The position numbers and the translations under genes were made by a program. Under the pieces are notes generated by a model. The model was not told the DNA's origin, searched no databases, and was given only the letters and a program-made list of their open reading frames with translations. Positions 1-5,355 of a stretch of DNA of 9,010 bases are shown here, piece after piece (within the stretch, counting starts at the first letter, position 1; each line of letters starts with the position of its first letter). The stretch is from positions 1-9,010 of the forward strand of contig JAHEFU010000112.1 of the NCBI GenBank assembly GCA_024645305.1. The letters are read 5' to 3'. This DNA is from Planctomycetales bacterium (GTDB lineage Bacteria; 4484-113; JAFGCY01).

Positions 1-1227
1 CTCAATGAACTGGCCAGCCTGATCCTCGGCCGCCCCACCATAGTCAGCGTCAGTGTGGCCACCCCCGCCGCGGTGAGCAATCCCACGGGATATCCTGCCT
101 CCGACAACCCAATGCTCCTGCATGCCGAGAATGAATTCGGTTCGGAGCGTAATTCCAGCGTACCCCAGCAGCGCCGTTCCACCGGCGAAACAGGCCGGGT
201 GCGCCGCCCGCTGCTCAACCCGCGCTTCAACTTCGAGAACTTCGTTGTGGGCAGCAACAACACATTCTGCTACTCCAGCTGCCTGCAGGTCGCACAGAAC
301 CCGGGCCTGAGCTACAACCCGCTGTTCATCTACGGCGGCGTGGGCCTGGGCAAGACGCACCTGATGCAGGCCATCGGCAATGAGATCTGGCTGCGCAACA
401 ACAATGCGCACGTGATCTACGTAACGAGCGAGAAATTCACAAACGACTTCATTGAGCATGTGCGCACCGGGCGCATGAGCGACTTCCGTAACCGCTACCG
501 TGATGCGGACGCCCTGCTCATCGACGATATCCAGTTCCTCTCCGGCAAGACGGAGACGCAGATCGAGTTCTTCCACACCTTCATCCACCTGGTGGAGGAC
601 GGCAAGCAGATCGTGATTTCCAGCGACCGCCCGCCGCGGACGCTGAAGGGCATGGAGGACCGCCTGGTCAGCCGTTTCAGCATGGGCCTCGTGGCCGATG
701 TGGAGGAGCCCAGCCTGGAGACGCGCATTGCCATCCTGCAGAAGAAGGCCGAGGCCGAGCAGGTGCAGCTGCCTGAGGATGTCTGCACATTCATCGCCGA
801 GAAGGTCTCCAGCAATGTGCGCGAGCTCGAGGGATCGCTGATCCGCCTGCTGGCGTTCTGCGATATCTCCAACAACCCGCCGACCGTCGAGATCGCCGCG
901 CGGGTGCTGGCGGACTTCATTGACACCGGCGGCTTCCGCCAGGAACTGTCAATCAAGCAGATCATCGGCGTTGTCAGCGAGTATTTCAATGTCAGTGAGC
1001 AGCTGCTGCTCAGCCCCAACCGCTCCAAGCGCGTGGCCCTGGCCCGGATGGTTGTCATGTACCTCGCCCGCGAATACACCAACCTCACGCTCAGCCAGAT
1101 TGGCAACGAACTCGGCGGCCGCGACCACTCCACGATCAGCCACGGTGCCAACAAGATCTCCAATGAGATCGTGGAGGACCCCTATGTGGAGCAGACCGTC
1201 ACCCAGATCAGCCGCCTGCTGAAGTAG
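1..1227 (+). CDS. dnaA: Chromosomal replication initiator protein DnaA (5'-truncated by window edge)
   Basis: DnaA is the AAA+ ATPase that binds DnaA boxes and melts oriC to start replication. The frame is open from base 1, so the true start lies upstream; 408 residues are visible. The first ~19 residues (LNELASLILGRPTIVSVSV) fit the end of domain I, followed by a variable linker to about residue 58. Domain III then starts at LNPRFNFENFVVGSNN. Walker A GGVGLGKT is at visible residues 112-119, and Walker B LLIDDIQ has its Asp pair at 175-176. The SDRPP / EDRLVSRF region carries the sensor and arginine-finger elements. Domain IV ends with the DnaA-box-binding signature GGRDHSTISH (372-381), close to the usual GGRDHTTVxHA. 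The gene ends with two in-frame TAG codons. A GTG at 55 is in frame but is not the start, because domain I sequence precedes it. The usual downstream partner dnaN is absent. Confidence 0.97.
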   Translation, partial: LNELASLILGRPTIVSVSVATPAAVSNPTGYPASDNPMLLHAENEFGSERNSSVPQQRRSTGETGRVRRPLLNPRFNFENFVVGSNNTFCYSSCLQVAQNPGLSYNPLFIYGGVGLGKTHLMQAIGNEIWLRNNNAHVIYVTSEKFTNDFIEHVRTGRMSDFRNRYRDADALLIDDIQFLSGKTETQIEFFHTFIHLVEDGKQIVISSDRPPRTLKGMEDRLVSRFSMGLVADVEEPSLETRIAILQKKAEAEQVQLPEDVCTFIAEKVSSNVRELEGSLIRLLAFCDISNNPPTVEIAARVLADFIDTGGFRQELSIKQIIGVVSEYFNVSEQLLLSPNRSKRVALARMVVMYLAREYTNLTLSQIGNELGGRDHSTISHGANKISNEIVEDPYVEQTVTQISRLLK

Positions 1228-1229
1228 TA

Positions 1230-1246
1230 GCGCGGCCCTGCCGCGC
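1230..1246. repeat. GC-rich inverted repeat directly after dnaA stops
   Basis: GCGCGG (1230-1235) and CCGCGC (1241-1246) are perfect 6-bp complementary arms around a 5-base loop, starting on the last base of the second TAG. It could help end the dnaA transcript, but no T-tract follows, so it is not a classical intrinsic terminator. Confidence 0.5.
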
Positions 1247-1254
1247 CATGGAGG

Positions 1255-1281
1255 GAATGCAACGATATTCGCGTTGCATTC
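1255..1281. repeat. Perfect 10-bp inverted repeat (hairpin) downstream of dnaA
   Basis: GAATGCAACG (1255-1264) is exactly complementary to CGTTGCATTC (1272-1281), with a 7-base loop ATATTCG. This is the longest perfect dyad I found in the window. It lies 28 bases after the dnaA stop, so a role as transcript 3' end is plausible. Neither strand has a T-tract beside it. A protein-binding palindrome or a structured RNA element is also possible. Confidence 0.6.
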
Positions 1282-1300
1282 GAACCTGGCAATCCCCTGC

Positions 1301-1339
1301 CACGCGATGAGCATTGCGCACTAAGAGACGGATCGCGTG
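1301..1339. repeat. 8-bp inverted repeat with long spacer
   Basis: CACGCGAT (1301-1308) and ATCGCGTG (1332-1339) are perfectly complementary, separated by 23 bases. The long loop fits the closing stem of a small structured RNA better than an operator, but this is inference from the spacing alone. Confidence 0.4.
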
Positions 1340-1384
1340 CTGGCGCAGCAGGGCAGCGCCGCTGATCCCAGTTATTGCCCGGAG

Positions 1385-1405
1385 GTGCGGCACTTGTTGC
1401 CGCAC
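1385..1405. repeat. 8-5-8 inverted repeat
   Basis: GTGCGGCA (1385-1392) and TGCCGCAC (1398-1405) are perfect complements around the 5-base spacer CTTGT. It has the same 8-5-8 geometry, and shares the starting GTG and final CAC, with the dyad at 1442-1462. No T-tract follows on either strand. Confidence 0.5.
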
Positions 1406-1441
1406 AATATACGGGAATGTGATCTGACCAGGCAGAAGATT

Positions 1442-1462
1442 GTGTGACAGCAAGTGTCACAC
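1442..1462. repeat. 8-5-8 palindrome, operator-like
   Basis: GTGTGACA (1442-1449) and TGTCACAC (1455-1462) are perfect complements around the spacer GCAAG. The 21-bp hyphenated palindrome has the look of a dimeric-regulator site, but no start codon of a recognised gene lies just downstream on either strand. A hairpin role is equally possible. Confidence 0.5.
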
Positions 1463-1555
1463 CTCCGAAACAAATCGCTGTCCAGCGTTCGCGTTGAACC
1501 AACCAGGCCTTGTATGCCCGGCTCAGGTCCGGGCCTCCGCATCCGGGCCTCCATT

Positions 1556-1573
1556 GCCTGACTGGCGTCAGGC
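1556..1573 (-). terminator. Hairpin overlapping the tetR stop codon (possible terminator)
   Basis: GCCTGAC (1556-1562) and GTCAGGC (1567-1573) form a perfect 7-bp stem with the 4-base loop TGGC. On the minus strand this structure spans the tetR stop codon (1568-1570), so it would sit at the 3' end of that transcript. No U-run follows, so the terminator reading is tentative. Confidence 0.35.
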
Positions 1574-2155
1574 CTCCAGCAGCCGGCCGATAAATTCCAC
1601 CTGGGCGCAGAACATGCCGTTCTTGCCATCATCCGCCAGGGCCGCTCCGCAGAGCAGGCAGCTGATGGATGCACTGAGGCTCTTGGCTTTTTCCTGCGTT
1701 GCCAGCCGGCTTTCACCCTTGAGACCCTTCAGCAGGCGACGCCAGAATTCCGTCAGTTCAGTCTCATAGGCATCAAGCTGCCCCGCCAGTTCCTCCGGCA
1801 GGCTGGCCCGGTCCAGCAGCATCGCGGCCAGCAGCCGAAGCTGCGGCAGCTGGGCCCCCGTGCTGAGTTTCTGCAGGCAGAAGCCCAGGCGGCGCGGGGC
1901 ATCCGGGAAAACCTCCGCCGGCATGGCCAGCTCAGCGCGCCAGATTGACAGCGCCTCGTCCAGGGCTGCGCCTGCCAGGGCCTCCTTGCTGCCGAAGTGG
2001 TAGAACAGGTGGTTCTTCGTCAGCCCCGCCGCCTGCACGATATCCGCCACGCTGGCCGAGCCGTAGCCGTTGCGGCTGAAGCAGGCCAGGGCCGCCTCGA
2101 TGAGCGCACTACGGGCGCGCTGCCCCTTCTGTGTCACTTTGCGTTGTGTATCCAC
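1568..2155 (-). CDS. TetR/AcrR-family transcriptional regulator
   Basis: A 195-residue protein of normal length for TetR-family one-component repressors, which dimerise, bind palindromic DNA through an N-terminal helix-turn-helix and release it when a ligand enters the C-terminal pocket. The N-terminus is typical: ALIEAALACFSRNGY leads into the HTH at about residues 35-58, with the family pattern TxxxIAxxAGxxxxxxYxHFxxKExL seen here as SVADIVQAAGLTKNHLFYHFGSKEAL. The C-terminal half is the variable ligand domain; its ligand cannot be read from the sequence. The start is GTG (complement of 2153-2155) and lacks a strong Shine-Dalgarno, so a nearby alternative start is possible. It is transcribed divergently from mutL with a 120-bp spacer. 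TetR regulators often control themselves and a divergent neighbour, but mutL would be an unusual target. Confidence 0.93.
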   Translation of the reverse strand: MDTQRKVTQKGQRARSALIEAALACFSRNGYGSASVADIVQAAGLTKNHLFYHFGSKEALAGAALDEALSIWRAELAMPAEVFPDAPRRLGFCLQKLSTGAQLPQLRLLAAMLLDRASLPEELAGQLDAYETELTEFWRRLLKGLKGESRLATQEKAKSLSASISCLLCGAALADDGKNGMFCAQVEFIGRLLEA

Positions 2156-2170
2156 GTGATTTCACCAACC

Positions 2171-2189
2171 GATTGATTGACTGATTGTA
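2171..2189. promoter_or_regulatory. GATT-type tandem repeat and tetR -10 box: candidate TetR operator
   Basis: The spacer upstream of tetR contains the quasi-repeat GATT-GATT-GACT-GATT-G (2171-2187). On the minus strand TACAAT (complement of 2184-2189) matches the -10 consensus at 5 of 6 bases and overlaps the repeat; it is 28 bases from the GTG start. A TTGCCA lies only 14 bases upstream, too close for a normal -35. A repressor bound here would block tetR transcription, so autoregulation is plausible. The site is not a clean palindrome, so the operator call is inference. Confidence 0.35.
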
Positions 2190-2263
2190 TCAGAGCAGCA
2201 GTCTGGCAACCCCGCCACATGGCATCTGTCGTGCAGCCTGTGCAGCAGCCTGCTCATCTGGGC

Positions 2264-2269
2264 TACACT
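2264..2269 (+). promoter_or_regulatory. Possible -10 element for mutL (leaderless arrangement)
   Basis: TACACT fits the TAnnnT -10 pattern and ends 6 bases before the in-frame GTG at 2276, the spacing expected if transcription begins at or beside the start codon. No good -35 is visible, so support is modest. The parallel with the lptF/G upstream region (TATAAT followed by 7 bases and GTG) strengthens it slightly. Confidence 0.3.
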
Positions 2270-2275
2270 ATCCCT

Positions 2276-4150
2276 GTGGAAGAGGCAGCCATCCGCCAGC
2301 CGATCATGGCCCTATCGGCCGAGGAAGCACGCCGCATCAGCGCCGGCGAGGTCGTCGAGCGCCCGGTGAATGTGGTCAAGGAGCTGGTGGAAAACGCCCT
2401 GGATGCCGGAGCCACGCAGGTCACGGTGGAACTGGAGGATGGCGGCAAGCAGCTGATCCGTGTGACGGACAATGGCAGTGGCATCCCCGCCGCCGAGCTG
2501 CCCCTCGCGGTGCTCCCGCACCATACAAGCAAGATCCGCAGCCTGGATGACATCTTCGGACTCAGCTCCCTGGGCTTCCGTGGTGAAGCCCTGGCCAGCA
2601 TCGCCGCAGTGTCCCGCCTGAGCATTGCCAGCCGGCATGCCACGGAGCAGATCGGCAGGGCGCTTTTGCATGACTCCGGCGGCCTGAGCAGCACGGAGCC
2701 GGTCAATATCCAATCCGGCACGGAAGTCGAGGTCCGCGAGCTGTTCCACAATATCCCGGCCCGCCTGAAATTCCTGCGTTCGCGCCAGAGCGAAACCAGC
2801 CAGGTGGCGCGCATGCTGCTGGCCTATGCCATCGCCTGGCCGGAGGTGCGCTGGGAACTGAAGAGTGCCGGGCGCAGCCTGCTGTCCACCGATGGATCGG
2901 GTGACCGCCAAACCGTGCTGCGCGACCTGATTGAGACGGACTTCCGCCATGAGCTGCATGCGCTGGACTACGAATTCCCGCCCAGCGCCGTGCATGGCCT
3001 GGTTTCCGACCCGACCTATCACCGCAGCAACCGCAGCCGGCAGTGGTTCTTCATCAACCGCCGGCCTGTAACCAACCGTTTGCTTTATAAAGCGGTGGAC
3101 GATGCCATGCGCGAGTTCCTATCCGCTGGCAAATACCCGGCGGGGGCCTTCTTCATTGAGCTGCCCCCCGAGGAAATTGATGTGAATGTGCATCCCATGA
3201 AGCTGGAGGTCAGCTTCAGCCAGCCCCAGGCGGTGTACAGCCTGCTCAGTACAGCCGTGCGACGGGGCCTGAACCGGGCTGCCGGGGAGCGCCAGGGAAG
3301 CCTGCGCAGCGGCCTGAGTTCCGTGGTGCAGCCCCTCGATGCCGGCCTGCCGGGGCAGCCGCAGGCGGAGCCGCGCAGGCGGATGAACCTGACCCTGTCC
3401 GAGGCCGCCCGCCAGCTGGAGCCGGACCCGTCATTCCCGGCGTCCACGCCTGGCCCCGGCAGGCTGCAGTCCCCTGCTGATTTAGCAGCAACCACGCCCA
3501 TGGTCAGGCCGGGCCAGCTTGAGCGGAATATTCAGCTGCCGGACGCGGCTGCCGGCTTCGATGAAGCGCCGGTCCTGCAGCTCGTGGGCCAGGTGGCCAA
3601 CAGCTACCTGGTGCTCAATAGTGGCGAGAAACTTTACGTGGTGGACCAGCACGCCGCCCATGAGCGCATCCTGTTCGAAAAGATCTATGAAGCCGTGGAT
3701 CCCCTGCGGGCCCAGGCCATCAGCCGCCAGAGCCTGCTCTTCCCGATGGTCGTCTCCGTGGACAGTGCCCAGCGCGAAGACCTCGAACCGGCCCTGGAAG
3801 CGATGCAGCGCTGTGGCTTCCGCGCGGAACTCGGGGCGGGCGGTAGCCTGATCATCACGGAGATCCCGCAGTTCCTGCGCCAGCGCATCAACCCCCGCCT
3901 GCTGTCAGACGCCCTGGAGGAGCTGGTCAGCCGCGGGGTCAGCGAACTGCTGGAGGACCGTCTCAAGGAACTGGCCGCCAGCATCTCCTGCCGGGCAGCC
4001 ATCAAGGCCCGCATGCGCCTCAGCCAGGCGGAACAACTGTCCCTCCTGGAGCTGCTGCTGTCGGGCTGGAGCAGTCTCAGCTGCCCCCATGGCAGGCCCA
4101 CGATCATTGAGATTGGCAGCAGTGATCTGGAGAAAATGTTCCTGAGATAG
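2276..4150 (+). CDS. mutL: DNA mismatch repair protein MutL (endonuclease type)
   Basis: MutL links MutS mismatch recognition to downstream strand incision. From GTG 2276 it is 624 residues, normal for the family. The N-terminal GHKL ATPase has ISAGEVVERP (21-30), motif I ELVENALDA with catalytic Glu36 and Mg-binding Asn40, motif II DNGSGI (65-70) and motif III GFRGEALAS (100-108). A proline- and charge-rich linker follows. The C-terminal domain has the endonuclease motif DQHA-x2-E-x4-E from residue 457, then SCRAAIKA, CPHGRP (from 603) and the final LEKMFLR. It is therefore predicted to nick DNA itself, unlike E. coli MutL, which depends on MutH. Start choice: the frame is open back to TTG 2177. 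ATG 2306 would begin right at the first conserved strand (MALS aligns with B. subtilis IQLS), leaving fewer residues than homologues have, so GTG 2276 is preferred, moderately. None of these starts has a clear Shine-Dalgarno. Confidence 0.95.
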   Translation: MEEAAIRQPIMALSAEEARRISAGEVVERPVNVVKELVENALDAGATQVTVELEDGGKQLIRVTDNGSGIPAAELPLAVLPHHTSKIRSLDDIFGLSSLGFRGEALASIAAVSRLSIASRHATEQIGRALLHDSGGLSSTEPVNIQSGTEVEVRELFHNIPARLKFLRSRQSETSQVARMLLAYAIAWPEVRWELKSAGRSLLSTDGSGDRQTVLRDLIETDFRHELHALDYEFPPSAVHGLVSDPTYHRSNRSRQWFFINRRPVTNRLLYKAVDDAMREFLSAGKYPAGAFFIELPPEEIDVNVHPMKLEVSFSQPQAVYSLLSTAVRRGLNRAAGERQGSLRSGLSSVVQPLDAGLPGQPQAEPRRRMNLTLSEAARQLEPDPSFPASTPGPGRLQSPADLAATTPMVRPGQLERNIQLPDAAAGFDEAPVLQLVGQVANSYLVLNSGEKLYVVDQHAAHERILFEKIYEAVDPLRAQAISRQSLLFPMVVSVDSAQREDLEPALEAMQRCGFRAELGAGGSLIITEIPQFLRQRINPRLLSDALEELVSRGVSELLEDRLKELAASISCRAAIKARMRLSQAEQLSLLELLLSGWSSLSCPHGRPTIIEIGSSDLEKMFLR

Positions 4151-4158
4151 TTGTCTCA
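4143..4158. repeat. Small dyad across the mutL stop and fur -35 region
   Basis: TGAGA (4143-4147) and TCTCA (4154-4158) are perfect arms around 6 bases. It overlaps the mutL stop and the fur -35 hexamer, so it could be an operator for fur. The arms are short and may be chance. Confidence 0.2.
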
Positions 4159-4178
4159 ATACGCTGTTGATGTATAAT
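4151..4178 (+). promoter_or_regulatory. Sigma70-like promoter for fur
   Basis: A perfect TATAAT (4173-4178) is preceded by TTGTCT (4151-4156; 4 of 6 to TTGACA) with a 16-base spacer. It begins at the first base after the mutL stop. Transcription would start near 4185, giving a leader of about 39 bases. Thus fur can be expressed independently of mutL even though the two genes are only 73 bases apart. Confidence 0.65.
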
Positions 4179-4210
4179 CGGCCATTAGTAACCCTTATGT
4201 GACTGCGCTG

Positions 4211-4215
4211 AAGGA
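4211..4215 (+). promoter_or_regulatory. Shine-Dalgarno of fur
   Basis: AAGGA lies 8 bases before ATG 4224, fixing the fur start and contrasting with mutL and lptF/G, which have no recognisable Shine-Dalgarno. Confidence 0.6.
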
Positions 4216-4223
4216 TTTGTCCC

Positions 4224-4724
4224 ATGAGTAAGCAGAAAGGCTCGGATCTGGTCCGGGAACGCTTCTACCGCGTGTTCCTGGAGCACAATCTCAAACTGAC
4301 GCGGCCCCGCCGGGCCCTGATTGAGCACCTGATGGCCAAGAAGGGCTGGCACTTCCAGGCCGAGGATCTGCTGCGCGAGCTCAATGAGAAAGCTCCGGGC
4401 GTTGCCAGCCGGGCCACCGTTTACCGCACCCTGGACCTGCTGGTGGCTTCTGAAGTATTGACCCGCACACGTGTCCACGAGAACAGTTTCCGTTATGAGC
4501 TGGCCGATGTCGAGGGCCACCACCACCACATGGTGGACATCCGTTCCGGCCGCGTGCTGGAATTCACGGGTGACGAGGAACTGCACCGCATGCTGGAACG
4601 GATCTGCGCCCAGCTTGGCTTCAAGGAGCACTACCATGTGCTGGAGGTCTACGGTGAGTTCGAGAACCGCGAGGAACTGGACGGGAAGCAGGATGACAAC
4701 GAGCGGCTGGACGGCAGCGTTTGA
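4224..4724 (+). CDS. Fur-family metal-responsive transcriptional regulator lacking CxxC zinc motifs
   Basis: A 166-residue Fur-superfamily protein (Fur, Zur, PerR, Mur, Irr). The winged helix spans about residues 10-90: LKLTRPRRALIEHL is the family entry and SRATVYRTLDLL (about 62-73) is the recognition helix. The dimerisation domain carries the His cluster HHHH (99-102) and HYH (136-138). H43, the cluster and H136 are placed to serve as regulatory metal ligands by comparison with E. coli Fur. The first structural-zinc pair, normally CxxC before GKVIEF, is replaced by Asp105 and Ser108 (DIRSGRVLEF). The second pair after LYG is also missing (VYGEFENREE). The only cysteine is Cys128. Such zinc-site-less forms exist in the family. 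The metal sensed cannot be assigned, so no specific symbol is given. The acidic C-terminal tail is ordinary. It has its own promoter and Shine-Dalgarno, and may control nearby or distant iron/manganese genes. Confidence 0.92.
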   Translation: MSKQKGSDLVRERFYRVFLEHNLKLTRPRRALIEHLMAKKGWHFQAEDLLRELNEKAPGVASRATVYRTLDLLVASEVLTRTRVHENSFRYELADVEGHHHHMVDIRSGRVLEFTGDEELHRMLERICAQLGFKEHYHVLEVYGEFENREELDGKQDDNERLDGSV

Positions 4725-4810
4725 ATCCTGCATCGCCGGGCAGTTGCCTGAGTGATTCGTGTGACCGCGTAAGCCACTGCACTGATATTTCCCTGGCTGT
4801 TTGAGCTGCC

Positions 4811-4873
4811 GGCCGGCGGTTGTTCCGGCCCCGGGACCGACTGATCTGTCCACTGCCTGGCCTGTGGTGGCCA
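4811..4873. repeat. Two GC-rich hairpins between fur and gcvH
   Basis: GGCCGG (4811-4816) pairs with CCGGCC (4825-4830) around 8 bases, and TGGCC (4858-4862) pairs with GGCCA (4869-4873) around 6 bases. The second is followed by an AT-rich stretch (CAATATTT), so one or both may end the fur transcript before the gcv promoter. Neither has a true T-run. Confidence 0.35.
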
Positions 4874-4879
4874 CAATAT

Positions 4880-4919
4880 TTCCATATATATTTGGGAACA
4901 ATCACCCGTTTCGGATAGT
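4880..4919 (+). promoter_or_regulatory. AT-rich candidate promoter/operator of the gcv operon
   Basis: The only AT-rich stretch in this gap includes TTCC-ATATATATTT-GGGAA (4880-4898), an imperfect palindrome. TTGGGA (4892-4897, 4/6 to -35) and GATAGT (4914-4919, 4/6 to -10) are separated by 16 bases and would start transcription about 26 bases before gcvH. The palindrome overlapping the -35 would suit a repressor site. I see no glycine-riboswitch-like architecture, and a 26-base leader could not hold one. Confidence 0.35.
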
Positions 4920-4952
4920 AGACTTAAGCAACTTCAAGACAGGGAGCGCGCT

Positions 4953-5321
4953 GTGTCGAGGATCCTGTACACAAAGACGCATGAATACCTCCGCGAGGAG
5001 GGCTCGGAGTGGTATCTGGGCATCACCGAGCACGCCCAGGAAGCCCTGGGCGACATCACATTCGTGGAGCTGCCCGAGTCGGGCGCGGAATTCAGCGCCG
5101 GCGATGAAGTCGCCACCGTGGAATCCGTCAAGGCAGTGGCTGGCGTGATGGCACCGGTTTCCCTGCGCATCAATGAAATCAATTCAGCGCTCGAGGACGC
5201 CCCTGAGATGATCAACTCTGACTCCCAGGGCGGTGGCTGGTTGGCGAAGGTCGAGGCCCTGGATGCCTCCCAGCTGGACGGCCTGATGGATCAGGCGGCC
5301 TACGACGCGATGGAAAAGTAG
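4953..5321 (+). CDS. gcvH: Glycine cleavage system H protein (lipoyl carrier)
   Basis: GcvH carries the aminomethyl group from the P protein to the T protein on a lipoylated lysine and then presents dihydrolipoyl to the L protein (dihydrolipoamide dehydrogenase). The 122-residue length is normal. The signature YTKTHEYLREEGSEWYLGIT opens the protein, GDITFVELPESGAEF follows, and the lipoylation motif VESVKA places the modified residue at Lys60. The C-terminus GGGWLAKVEALD fits the family GxGWLxKV motif. The start is GTG 4953, supported by AGGGAG (4941-4946) six bases upstream. It is the first gene of the gcvH-gcvPA-gcvPB operon; gcvT, which commonly precedes gcvH, is not in the window. Confidence 0.96.
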   Translation: MSRILYTKTHEYLREEGSEWYLGITEHAQEALGDITFVELPESGAEFSAGDEVATVESVKAVAGVMAPVSLRINEINSALEDAPEMINSDSQGGGWLAKVEALDASQLDGLMDQAAYDAMEK

Positions 5322-5337
5322 TTCCCAGCCCGCTAAC

Positions 5338-5346
5338 AGAGGAAGG
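5338..5346 (+). promoter_or_regulatory. Strong Shine-Dalgarno of gcvPA
   Basis: AGAGGAAGG lies 9 bases before ATG 5356 in the 34-base gcvH-gcvPA gap and fixes the gcvPA start. Confidence 0.65.
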
Positions 5347-5355
5347 CAACAATCG

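Larger units (their letters stand above)
1228..1567. other. Non-coding gap between dnaA and tetR, rich in inverted repeats
   Basis: About 340 bases between the converging dnaA and tetR genes have no convincing gene: open frames on either strand match no family I recognise and show no clear ribosome binding site. The gap instead holds five or more perfect dyads. Arms are at 1230-1235/1241-1246, 1255-1264/1272-1281, 1301-1308/1332-1339, 1385-1392/1398-1405, 1442-1449/1455-1462 and 1556-1562/1567-1573. It also holds an 11-bp direct repeat, TCCGGGCCTCC, at 1528-1538 and 1542-1552. I saw no TTATCCACA-like DnaA boxes and no long AT-rich stretch, so an oriC call is not supported despite the position next to dnaA. 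Confidence 0.6.

Noticed and set aside
495..1163. Long antisense open frame across dnaA (222 codons)
   Set aside because: It lies wholly opposite conserved dnaA sequence, has a Ser/Arg-rich composition typical of shadow frames in GC-rich DNA and matches no family I know. The same holds for the antisense frames over mutL, gcvPA and gcvPB.
1443..1461. CRP/FNR-like site TGTGA...TCACA
   Set aside because: The half-sites are 9 bases apart rather than 6, and no recognised start codon is placed to be controlled by it.
1231..1560. oriC adjacent to dnaA
   Set aside because: No TTATCCACA-like DnaA boxes on either strand and no long AT-rich unwinding stretch were visible, so position alone is not enough.
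1440..1769. Plus-strand open frame of 109 codons overlapping tetR
   Set aside because: It mostly runs opposite tetR, has no ribosome binding site and no recognisable domain.
4151..4223. Fur box in the fur promoter (autoregulation)
   Set aside because: No convincing match to the GATAATGATAATCATTATC consensus; the short TGAGA/TCTCA dyad is too weak to call.
4725..4952. Glycine riboswitch upstream of gcvH
   Set aside because: No tandem aptamer-like architecture was recognisable, and the most likely promoter leaves a leader of only about 26 bases.
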